NCBI GenBank assembly: GCA_031549145.1
Contig: JAVBQI010000160.1
Coordinates: 1-21,175 of the forward strand
Length of the DNA stretch: 21,175 bases
Reading direction: 5' to 3'
From: JAVBSX01 sp031549145
GTDB lineage: Bacteria; Planctomycetota; Planctomycetia; Pirellulales; Thermoguttaceae
Made by a program: the position numbers and the translations under genes. This document shows positions 1 to 6,974 of this stretch, piece by piece. How positions within the stretch are numbered: the first letter of the stretch is position 1; every line of letters starts with the position of its first letter. The notes under the pieces were generated by a model. The model did no database searches. It saw nothing but the letters and a program-made list of their open reading frames with translations, and was not told the DNA's origin.

Positions 1-139
1 TCAGAAACTCCGCAAAAGCGGCTTGCAGATCGTCGAGGGAGAGCCGTTGAAAAACTCGTGAAAAGGTGACGCGACTGGGAGCTCCGGTATTTCTCAAGCG
101 AAAGAATTTCCTGAGTTGCGTCAAATGGATCTTGGTCCA
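1..139 (-). mobile_element. ISAs1-family transposase remnant, 5' piece, runs off the left edge
   Basis: The minus strand below position 139 reads without a stop to the window edge. It gives a peptide containing FFRLRNTGAPSRVTFSRVFQ followed by RLSLDDLQAAFAEFL. This resembles the N-terminal region of ISAs1-type DDE transposases, where a stretch such as 'GIPSHDTFSRVF' precedes an 'L(D)P..(L)..CF..W' segment. The usual first 50-60 residues, including the LPDPR-type motif, are absent. The frame is preceded directly by a TGA at 138-140 that closes the HAMP-containing fragment, so the piece has no plausible start of its own and is most likely a truncated insertion. The catalytic DDE residues would lie outside the window and cannot be checked. 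The family call rests on memory of the motif pattern. Confidence 0.5.
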
Positions 140-472
140 TCAAGCGATTTCCGTCGGCGTGGAGAGCGTCGCGCTCAAATCGCCTTCACCCGCGATCTTT
201 TCCATGAGTTGGACGACTTTGCGGATTCCCGTCGTGATATTACGAGTCAGGACAAAGCAAATCATCAGTCCTAAAACGAAGGCCAATCCGGAAAACGCGA
301 TCATGAGAGCGATCGCCCGTTGCGATGCCGCATTGGACTGCGATTCCATATCGTCGCTTTTCTTATTCAGGGAGGCGAGCAAGTCGTCCATCATTTTGTT
401 GATGACGAGAACGTCCTCTTCCATTCCCATAATGATAGCGCCTTTCGTGATTACCCCCGAGGGACGGTTCAT
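138..472 (-). pseudogene. HAMP-containing chemoreceptor or sensor kinase fragment
   Basis: The 110-residue open frame contains a helical segment rich in Asp, Lys and Ser (residues about 16-50) and one membrane segment, ALMIAFSGLAFVLGLMICFVL. It continues into LTRNITTGIRKVVQLMEKIA and GEGDLSATLS. That order (four-helix-bundle end, second membrane helix, HAMP linker) is typical of methyl-accepting chemotaxis proteins and some sensor kinases. The first membrane helix and ligand domain are missing upstream, where a stop lies near 499. Everything after the first part of HAMP is missing downstream, where the frame stops and runs into transposase-like sequence. It is therefore read as a broken gene, possibly disrupted by the neighbouring insertion. 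Whether the parent was a chemoreceptor or a kinase cannot be decided from this piece. Confidence 0.6.
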
Positions 473-473
473 C

Positions 474-776
474 TGTTTGGTCCGGCCTACCGCCGATTAC
501 GGCGGAGACGGAAAAATCGTCGGTGGACTGGAAGAATACGCGCCGCCGGAGAAAGCCTGTACATATGCCGACAGCGAACCGGTTCTTCTCGATGCGTTTC
601 GCAAGAGAACGGCGCAAGTCACGCCGTTTCCTTATTATGCGGGAAACAGTTTTTGGGTTTATCACCAGTACAATAAGAGACGAACATCGCGCCGCGGCGG
701 CGGAAGAAGCATCCAAGGCAAAAAGCGGCTTTCTCGCTCATATGAGCCACGAAATTCGAACGCCTTTCAAGGGAAG
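474..776 (+). pseudogene. Frameshifted sensor histidine kinase fragment
   Basis: Two plus-strand frames each look protein-like in turn. From about 474 to 660 one frame gives a sensor-like stretch (VGGLEEYAPPEKACTYADSE, then PFPYYAGNSFWVY). From about 655 the next frame gives DEHRAAAAEEASKAKSGFLA followed by HMSHEIRTP, the H-box of a HisKA domain with its phospho-acceptor His. The switch between frames implies a frameshift near 655-675. Homology stops right after the H-box: the expected MNAILGM is replaced by FKGRYSLSR and a stop. No ATPase domain follows. The fragment ends a few bases from the stop of the intact kinase that runs in the opposite direction, so it is a decayed, truncated copy of a similar gene. 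The sensor part is not assigned to a family. Confidence 0.6.
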
Positions 777-780
777 GTAC

Positions 781-2916
781 TCACTTTCCCGATGAGCCAT
801 TTTTCTTTTCCACCGGTATCCACGTTTCTAATATTTCGCCGAGCCTCTGCGGATTGATCGGCTTCGTCAGATAGTCGTTAAAGCCGTTTTCCAGGAACAT
901 TTCCTTCGCGCCGGAGATCGCGTTGGCGGTCAGCGCAATGATCGGCAACTTTTGGAATCGCTCGCCCGCCAGATTTCTGATGGCCGCCGTGGCTTCCACG
1001 CCGTCCATCCCGGGCATCATCTGATCCATAAAGACCAGATCGTACTCCTCCGCTTGGACGGAGGCAACGGCTTCCTCGCCGCTGACGCATGCGTGGACCC
1101 GCAACTCGTACATCGAAAGCAATCCCTTCGCCACGATGCGGTTGACGGACACGTCGTCCACGACCAGCACCCGCGCATCCGGCGCTTTGAAGATCGACAC
1201 GGGTCTCTCGACATCAAAAATTTCTTTGCGGCTGATCCCCTGCGGCAGCGTGACCGTAAACGTACTCCCCTTACCATACTCCGAACGTACCGTAATATCG
1301 CCTCCCATTGCTACGAGCAGTTTTTTCGTGATCGCGAGCCCCAGTCCCGTTCCTTCGATACTCTTGCTTCCCTCCAGGTCGAGTTGCACGAAGTCGGTGA
1401 ACAGCTTTCCGATGTCTTCCTCTTTGATTCCCCTGCCGCTGTCGGCGATGTCGATGGTTAGGATCGCCTTGTCGGCATCAACCTCTGTTCCCGTGACAGT
1501 GAAGGAAACGATCCCCTCCGATGTATATTTGACGGCGTTGTTGAGGATGTTCAAGAGGACCTGACGAACCCTTGCCTCGTCCCCAAAAAGTGCCTTCGGT
1601 ATGTGATCGTCGATATCAACCTTAAACTCCAGCGATGCTTCCTGCGCCTTGATCTTGATGATGTTACTCACGTCGGCGATCAGCGACGCGAAGAGGTAGT
1701 CCGAGAGGACGATCTCCATTTTCCCGCTCTCGATCTTCGAAAAATCCAGGATATCGTTGATGATCGACAGCAGGTTCGTCCCGGATTTTTTGATCGTCGC
1801 CAAATGCTCGTGGGCGCGGTCGATATTTTGGTCGCGGAGGGCGAGTTCCGACATGCCGAGTATCGCGTTCATCGGCGTGCGTATCTCATGGCTCATGCGA
1901 GCCAAAAATTCACTCTTGTAGCGCGAGGCGGCCCGGAGCGAGTCCATGGCTTTATCCAAAGACTTGAGGAAGAAGGCGATAAAGATGTTGAAGATGATGG
2001 TAATCAACGCGATGACCGCGAGCATGACGACGAAGACTAGGGTAACATGGTTTTTGTAGTCCTCGAGACCGTCCGGCAGGACGGCCGCCGAGTACCATTC
2101 CAGGGCCGGGACGCGGCCGACGGCGATCTCACCGAGCGGAGAGTTGAAGGTGCGCGTTTCGTCGGGTTTGAGATCGTGCGCCGTAGCGAGAAAACCGGCG
2201 CCGAATATTTTGTCGATCCGGTCTTTCGCCGCAACCTGCTTAACGTTTTTGGAGCCGGTGATCTCTCCTTGCGCGTTGAAGAAGTATAAATCCGCGGCCC
2301 CCGAATGGTTTTTGTAGATGGCGTCGACAAAATCCGACAGGTTGACTCCGATTCCCAAGATGCCGATCGGCTTGCCGTCGGGTCCGAAAACCGGTGCATT
2401 GATCCAGATGTTTGTCACCCCGAGGTCCTCGTCGAAGTCGATATTCCAATTGTACCGTTCGGTCTCGTACATCGTCTTCTTATACCAATACTTTTCGGGA
2501 TCGTCGGGATCGACCGTGTAGGCGTCCTTGCCGTCCAGGAAGAATTTTTTATCCGCGTCTTTGACCCAAAAAATCGAGGCGGGCGAAAATATCTTGCCGT
2601 AATTCTCGATATCCTTTAGGGCGATCTCGGCCGCCTTGAGATCGCTTGGGTCGAGAAAGTGCTGCTGGATGATGGGGGACGAGGCCATATTGAGAACGAT
2701 CTTGATGTCACCGTTGACCTTCGATTCCAATTGGTGCCGCTCAAGCTCCAAGAGTCGCGACAGTTCGTCGGCCTTGTTGTCCCGAATGACCTGCTGCATG
2801 GAAAGCCAAAAAGCAATGCTGCTCACCACGAGAATGACGAGGAACAGAATGACGGAAAACGTAATGAAGTGAAGCGAATGTCGCTTACCGTTCTTTGGTG
2901 TCGCCTGTCGTATCAT
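781..2916 (-). CDS. Hybrid sensor histidine kinase/response regulator with extracytoplasmic Cache-type sensor
   Basis: This is an inner-membrane two-component sensor of 711 residues from the preferred start at 2916. That ATG has an AGGGAGA site about 8 bases upstream; an in-frame ATG at 3099 would add 61 residues unlike a signal anchor, so it was rejected. Membrane helix 1 is at about 17-38, followed by a periplasmic double-Cache-like domain at about 45-285 (with APVFGPDGKPIGILGIGVNL) and helix 2 at 291-316. There is no clear HAMP domain. HisKA follows with MSHEIRTPMNAILGM (phospho-acceptor His343), then HATPase_c with DSGRGI and GTGLGLAITK. A C-terminal receiver domain carries VLVVDD, FMDQMMPGMDG (acceptor Asp631) and LTKP. 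The layout implies phosphotransfer from His to Asp within one chain. A separate output protein is not seen nearby and the ligand is unknown. The flanking signalling fragments suggest this locus has undergone duplication and decay. Confidence 0.93.
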   Translation of the reverse strand: MIRQATPKNGKRHSLHFITFSVILFLVILVVSSIAFWLSMQQVIRDNKADELSRLLELERHQLESKVNGDIKIVLNMASSPIIQQHFLDPSDLKAAEIALKDIENYGKIFSPASIFWVKDADKKFFLDGKDAYTVDPDDPEKYWYKKTMYETERYNWNIDFDEDLGVTNIWINAPVFGPDGKPIGILGIGVNLSDFVDAIYKNHSGAADLYFFNAQGEITGSKNVKQVAAKDRIDKIFGAGFLATAHDLKPDETRTFNSPLGEIAVGRVPALEWYSAAVLPDGLEDYKNHVTLVFVVMLAVIALITIIFNIFIAFFLKSLDKAMDSLRAASRYKSEFLARMSHEIRTPMNAILGMSELALRDQNIDRAHEHLATIKKSGTNLLSIINDILDFSKIESGKMEIVLSDYLFASLIADVSNIIKIKAQEASLEFKVDIDDHIPKALFGDEARVRQVLLNILNNAVKYTSEGIVSFTVTGTEVDADKAILTIDIADSGRGIKEEDIGKLFTDFVQLDLEGSKSIEGTGLGLAITKKLLVAMGGDITVRSEYGKGSTFTVTLPQGISRKEIFDVERPVSIFKAPDARVLVVDDVSVNRIVAKGLLSMYELRVHACVSGEEAVASVQAEEYDLVFMDQMMPGMDGVEATAAIRNLAGERFQKLPIIALTANAISGAKEMFLENGFNDYLTKPINPQRLGEILETWIPVEKKNGSSGK

Positions 2917-3144
2917 GTCCGTGTTCTCCCTGCATTGGCCATGTTGGATTCCTTGGAAGCGTTGACAATGAAAAACAGGTCGGTCTTGGAGCGATGAAAG
3001 GGAGAAGACTATCGAAAACGTCCATTTTATCAGATCAGACCTTCCGCGCCGAGAACCCGAACTCGCCGTTACTGATTCGGTGATAAATTTCGAAATCACT
3101 CAAAATTATTGACGGATCAGCACAATCCAACGGCAAAATATGAA

Positions 3145-3735
3145 TCACGAAAATGATGAGTCCGGAAAAACCCGAGAAATCTCACTTTGATCGTGAAAGC
3201 CGATACAAACCGGAACCGGACAGGGCACATCGAAGTAGGCCCGTGCAAACTCAATATAAATGCGAACAATGGCATAGGAAAATTTTCCAACGGATTCGTC
3301 GCTCTCGAAAAGCCAGTCATCGATACCCATATCTGGGAAATCAGGAACGGCTGGCCCTTCAAAATTTTCCTCCCAGTAACATGCCCATTCGTCATCGTTT
3401 TCGTCAATCGGCGAGTATTTCCAACATGGAAAGAAAACACCGTCCCAATCATTGTCCATGTCATATTCAAAATAAATCGCCTTGACAGGTCTTTTTGAAT
3501 TGGCTCGCTGTGAAATGTATCCCGCCATGATTTCGGTAATCCCTTTTTTGATCTCCGAACGAAACTCGCCAAAATCGACGGATCGAATCGCATCGGCAAT
3601 CGCGACCCCTGCCAATTTTACGCAGAAATCATAAAAATGGCTTTCTGCGTTTTCGAGATTTCGTTGACACACAAATTCCCGTGCGACTTTCAAGTTCGCA
3701 TAGACTTGATTCAGACGATTTACGTATTCGCTCAT
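3145..3735 (-). CDS. Hypothetical protein, unrecognised, cytoplasmic
   Basis: This 196-residue protein begins at an ATG with a weak GTGAG site about 6 bases upstream. I do not recognise a family. No signal peptide or membrane helix is visible. Residues 1-75 look helical (VYANLKVAREFVCQRNLENA). The middle is rich in aromatic and acidic residues, with YFEYDMDNDWDGVFFPCWKY and an acidic DENDDEWACYWEENFEG segment. The C-terminal third again looks helical (YAIVRIYIEFARAYF). The coding DNA and its flanks are visibly more AT-rich than the neighbours, with softer third positions, which may point to recent acquisition. Small acidic proteins of this kind are often immunity-like or SMI1/KNR4-like, but no diagnostic motif was found, so no function is proposed. 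The gap of about 230 bases to the downstream kinase suggests a separate transcript. Confidence 0.75.
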   Translation of the reverse strand: MSEYVNRLNQVYANLKVAREFVCQRNLENAESHFYDFCVKLAGVAIADAIRSVDFGEFRSEIKKGITEIMAGYISQRANSKRPVKAIYFEYDMDNDWDGVFFPCWKYSPIDENDDEWACYWEENFEGPAVPDFPDMGIDDWLFESDESVGKFSYAIVRIYIEFARAYFDVPCPVPVCIGFHDQSEISRVFPDSSFS

Positions 3736-3813
3736 AACAATCTCACTGTTGAAAATTTATTGGGGAATCACTAAAAAAGGCAAGAGAAGTAACGATCAGG
3801 CTACGTTCCAACC

Positions 3814-5826
3814 CTAGCGCCGCCGATACTCCAGAATCATTGCCTTGCGGCTCTCTTCGATCGTCAGCGGCAGGCCTTGCTCGGTCAGTTCGCGGCCGCG
3901 GAATTCCAACGTCGGGCGGCCGTCGAGGTCCTCGAAGATGTAGACGGCCTCGGGATCAAGGCCGTGCAGCCTCAGACGCGCCGTCGTGTACGGGCTCTCC
4001 GGCCGCTTGAACACCTGCACGATCCCGGAACCGCCGTCGTAAGCGTTGTACTGCCAGGCCAGCCAAATGTCTTCGCCGGAACCGTACGGCGTCAGCGGGT
4101 AATAATCGGCCAAAAAATATTTGTTGATCCGCTTCCAATCCGCCTGGTACTTTCGGGCGATCGCGAAATCGAAACTTTCGTCCCGAATGTCGAACGAACT
4201 GTTCTGGTACGGCGTCATCATGCTCCGAAAATGATATGGATCCGGCCCACCGGTCCCGATCCCGAACAACGGCGTCCATGAGGCGATGCCGTAAGATTGC
4301 CCCTGGTTGCCCGTCGTTTCGTAATTGTCGCTACGATGTAAAATGATCGCCCGTCGCAACGTCTCCAAATCGTTCCGCCGGCCGCCGCTCGCGCAGGAGT
4401 CGATCGGCATGTCGGGATTGCGCCGCCGCAGTTCGTCCCAATATGCGAGATAGCCGCAGACGTGCTTGTTTTCCGTGATTCCCTGCCGGTCCTCGGCGTC
4501 GTTTTGCCGCCAGGATTTGAGCGGCGCGATGTTGAAATCCTGCCGATACAGGTCGATCCCTTCCGATTGGATCAGGCCGTCGATGTGGTTGACGAGCCAG
4601 TTCCATGCCTCAGGATTGCCGAGGTTGAGTATCCCGCCCTCTCGACCGCCGAGCACCCAATCCGGATGCTCGTTCGTCAACCAGGTCTCTTTCGTCACCC
4701 GTTCGGGTTCGAACCAGACGAGCGTTTTGACCCCCTTCTTTTTCGCATGATCCGAAATCGGTCGCAGCCCGCCGGGGAAACGTTTCTGATCGACCTCCCA
4801 GGTTCCGGTGTCGGTCCAACTCCCTTTGTTGACATACCAACCGGCGTCCATCCACCAGTAATCGATGAACAGCCCGCGTTCGAGCAGGCCGTCGATAAAC
4901 ATGATCTGCTTCGCGGTGTCGGTATTCACCATCTCCCAATAATACGCCGAGGTGTTGATCGCCCAATGATATTTCGGAATCTCGCCGTCGGACAGTCGCG
5001 GAGCGTTATGGGCGAGGAACCAGCGGCGCCAGACGTTTTGGCTTCGGAGTCGCTCGCCGTCCCAGAACAGCAGGACGATCCTCGGCGTTCGGACCTCTTC
5101 GCCGGGCAACAGCGCCAGCCGGGTTTGTTCCTGGCCGGCGCGAAATCGGATATGGCCGCGCGCTGCTTCGTCGCGCGGATTCTCGAACTCCGCTTCCCAT
5201 TGGCCGGGCCAGCCGACGACGACGATCGTCCCGCCGCCGACCGAGCCGTCGTTCGCGAGGTTGAAACACGGCCAATCGCGGTCGGACGGGCGGCCGTCGG
5301 TTCCGGAGAACCGCCTCTTCTCGCCGGGCCGAAGCCGGGTTTCGAGCGGCTGGTAATCGTTCGACGAGCAGCAGCTCCCGATGTGATGATGCAGCGTCGC
5401 TTCCGGCGAGCCGTCCGACGGCAGAGCCAGATCGGCGGCGTTGATCTTCGAGAGAATCGGCGTTTTTTCGGTGCCGAGGTTTTTGAAGTACACGGTCCAT
5501 TCGACGACGGGAAAATTTTTGTATTCGACGCCGACCATCCGGACTTCGAGTTTTGTTTTCGGATCGGTCCAGGTGCGACGATGCTCGATCGTTTGCCCCA
5601 TGTCGTCGTCTTCTGCCGTGAAGTCGCATGTTTTCAGAAATTCATCCGCGGCGACCTCGCCGTACTGGAACGAAAACGGGGAGCCGGCTTCGCGGCCCCA
5701 GTGCCGTTCGGCCCACTGCCGGGCCTGCCGCGATTCGTTCTCGCTCGGCAACGTCCGCTCGGCCGCGGCCAGCAGGATTGGAAAAAGCAAACCGCCAAGT
5801 GTCAGGAAGATTCCAAAGCGTTTCAT
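3814..5826 (-). CDS. Secreted GH36-like alpha-galactosidase (melibiase family)
   Basis: Predicted exported glycoside hydrolase releasing terminal alpha-galactose or a related alpha-linked sugar from oligosaccharides. The preferred start at 5826 has AAGGA 9 bases upstream and gives a signal peptide (MKRFGIFLTLGGLLFPILLA, cleavage near AAA-ER); an in-frame ATG 11 codons upstream would bury it. The mature protein has an N-terminal beta-rich domain (about 25-300), a catalytic (beta/alpha)8 barrel (about 300-590) and a short C-terminal beta domain. Family-type motifs are WWMDAGWY, LVWFEPERV, LYRQDFN with Asp430 as likely nucleophile, SCASGGRRNDLETLRR, and HRSDNY with Asp500 as likely acid/base. 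The spacing of about 70 residues between the two Asp fits GH36. The nucleophile motif YRQDFN differs from the commoner KWDxN, so the precise sugar specificity (galactose, GalNAc or other) is uncertain. No transporter or regulator lies next to it. Confidence 0.85.
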   Translation of the reverse strand: MKRFGIFLTLGGLLFPILLAAAERTLPSENESRQARQWAERHWGREAGSPFSFQYGEVAADEFLKTCDFTAEDDDMGQTIEHRRTWTDPKTKLEVRMVGVEYKNFPVVEWTVYFKNLGTEKTPILSKINAADLALPSDGSPEATLHHHIGSCCSSNDYQPLETRLRPGEKRRFSGTDGRPSDRDWPCFNLANDGSVGGGTIVVVGWPGQWEAEFENPRDEAARGHIRFRAGQEQTRLALLPGEEVRTPRIVLLFWDGERLRSQNVWRRWFLAHNAPRLSDGEIPKYHWAINTSAYYWEMVNTDTAKQIMFIDGLLERGLFIDYWWMDAGWYVNKGSWTDTGTWEVDQKRFPGGLRPISDHAKKKGVKTLVWFEPERVTKETWLTNEHPDWVLGGREGGILNLGNPEAWNWLVNHIDGLIQSEGIDLYRQDFNIAPLKSWRQNDAEDRQGITENKHVCGYLAYWDELRRRNPDMPIDSCASGGRRNDLETLRRAIILHRSDNYETTGNQGQSYGIASWTPLFGIGTGGPDPYHFRSMMTPYQNSSFDIRDESFDFAIARKYQADWKRINKYFLADYYPLTPYGSGEDIWLAWQYNAYDGGSGIVQVFKRPESPYTTARLRLHGLDPEAVYIFEDLDGRPTLEFRGRELTEQGLPLTIEESRKAMILEYRRR

Positions 5827-6049
5827 GGTCGTGATTCCTTGTTCTGTTGTCGTCGGCAAGCCAAGTACCTCAAGGCCTCATTATTCATTGCCGCTGACGG
5901 AAAAACAAGACAATCCGCACTTTTTCAAGCCAGTGGGATGCGATCGAAACAATACTGCTCTGCGTTTGTTGTCGAGCGCTTGTTCGACACGAAATCCTGA
6001 AACGTTTTGACGGTCTCTATTGAACTCAGCCTCGCGGCACGATAGTATC

Positions 6050-6481
6050 GGAGACACGTTGCTTCAATTCTTTTTGATCGCCTTCCGCTATTGCGTCCAA
6101 ACGCGCTGGCTCGATCGCACCGCCTACGAGGAGAACATCGTTCAGGCGTGTGAGCAGCTGTTGGCAAAGTACATGTTCTTCATGCCGAAGCCGTTCCGCA
6201 AGACCGATCCCGTGACGCTGGCCCGCCGCGACGCTCCGGCGGGAATTCGGGTGTTTCGTGAGGCGGTGATCAAGTTTTTTCGCGACGGCGTTCAGTTTTG
6301 AAACCCCGGCGATGTGTTCGGCGACGATTCGCGGCTGTGGGAGCCCGGCGAAAAAGAGGTTCGCAACCCGTCTATCGCGACCGCCCTGCGGCGGATCGCA
6401 TGTGCGAGCAGGCCGAGACGGGGCTTCGGATGATTCGTGAGGAATGGCAGAAGGGCGGCAGGTTCTTGCCGAAGCTGTTAA
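6050..6481 (+). pseudogene. Decayed RecG-like/AlbA_2-type ATP-binding regulator, C-terminal part
   Basis: One frame reads AFRYCVQTRWLDRTAYEENI, then AGIRVFREAVIKFFRDGVQF, and meets TGA at 6299-6301. The same frame resumes with NPGDVFGDDSRLWEPGEKEV and RNPSIATALRRIA, then a shift near 6395 leads to CEQAETGLRMIREEWQKGGR. The order LREAVxN..HRD, NPG, RNP.IA..L..I, E..G.G...I follows the C-terminal half of the 'ATP-dependent DNA helicase RecG-related/AlbA_2 DNA-binding' proteins, which are thought to be transcriptional regulators. At least one in-frame stop and one frameshift are needed to join the pieces, and the N-terminal AlbA_2 domain is not present upstream. The assignment is from the motif pattern only. 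Confidence 0.55.
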
Positions 6482-6529
6482 AAAACAATAACCGATGGGA
6501 TTGCCGGCATTCGAAGACCATTACCATCC

Positions 6530-6535
6530 AAGGAG
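6530..6535 (+). promoter_or_regulatory. Shine-Dalgarno site fixing a GTG start
   Basis: A perfect AAGGAG sits 10 bases before the GTG at 6546-6548. It is one of the strongest ribosome-binding sites in the window, and it decides the start of the short Lys/Ala-rich gene over the in-frame ATG at 6495, which lies in the tail of the pseudogene and has no such site. Confidence 0.6.
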
Positions 6536-6545
6536 TCGTAAATCG

Positions 6546-6731
6546 GTGTCAAAAAAGAGCGTCAAAAAATCAACGGAAAAAGCCGTTGCCAAAAAGGCCG
6601 TCAAAAAGTTCGACGCGAAAAAAACGCCCCGCCGCGATCCGGTCGTACTCGCCTTCGACGAAAGCGACGACTTTACAATTTCCGTCGTCGGCAAGGATGG
6701 CGATGATCGCTCGGATGCTCAACAAGCTTGA
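6546..6731 (+). CDS. Small Lys/Ala-rich basic-acidic protein, GTG start
   Basis: This predicted 61-residue protein starts with GTG 10 bases after a perfect AAGGAG. The N-terminal part (SKKSVKKSTEKAVAKKAVKK) has 11 Lys in the first 26 residues, in KK pairs spaced by Ala, Val, Ser or Thr, similar in style to histone H1-like or HU-tail extensions. After RR at 29-30 it turns to a short beta-like, acidic segment (PVVLAFDESDDFTISVVGKD) and ends DGDDRSDAQQA. No known domain is recognised. The basic tail could bind nucleic acid; that is inference from composition only. Third codon positions are mostly G or C, as in the neighbours, which supports real coding. It stands alone between a pseudogene and the REP-like repeat. 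Confidence 0.6.
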   Translation: MSKKSVKKSTEKAVAKKAVKKFDAKKTPRRDPVVLAFDESDDFTISVVGKDGDDRSDAQQA

Positions 6732-6797
6732 CAAGCATGTTTTTTAGTTTGAAGACTCTTTCGAAGGAAACGACCCTAATCGAAGCGAATAATTTCC

Positions 6798-6868
6798 GTC
6801 ATCCCCGCGCAGGCGGGGATCCAGAGATTACGGTTTCCCTCTGGCCCCCCCGCCTGCGCGGGGGTGAC
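6798..6868. repeat. Pair of inverted REP-like palindromes
   Basis: The first unit, GTCATCCCCGCGCAGGCGGG from 6798, folds as ATCCCCGC/GCGGGGAT around GCAG. A second copy in the opposite orientation ends at 6868, with GCGGGGGTGAC and a CCCCCGC/GCGGGGG stem around CTGC. The two halves are reverse complements of each other, including the outer GTCA and the inner CCAG. This is the common bacterial 'GTCATCCCCGCGCAGGCGGGGATCC' type of dispersed palindrome. It lies between the 61-codon gene and the 3' end of the secretin-domain gene and could also end transcription from either side. Confidence 0.75.
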
Positions 6869-6974
6869 GAAAGTTATAACCTATTTCGGTCCTTGAGCCT
6901 TATTGGTACAGGAAATGACCGAAAGAGGGTCGAAATTTTTCTGAAGATCAACGGTACATGGTGTTGCCGTTTTT

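Noticed and set aside
2917..3099. In-frame N-terminal extension of the hybrid kinase to an ATG at 3099
   Set aside because: The added 61 residues are not helix-anchor-like, while the ATG at 2916 has AGGGAGA at good spacing and is directly followed by a basic stretch and the first membrane helix.
4462..6000. Open frame of 512 codons on the plus strand
   Set aside because: It lies antisense to the GH36-like gene, which has clear motifs. The frame has a composition typical of an antisense shadow in GC-rich DNA and no recognisable domain.
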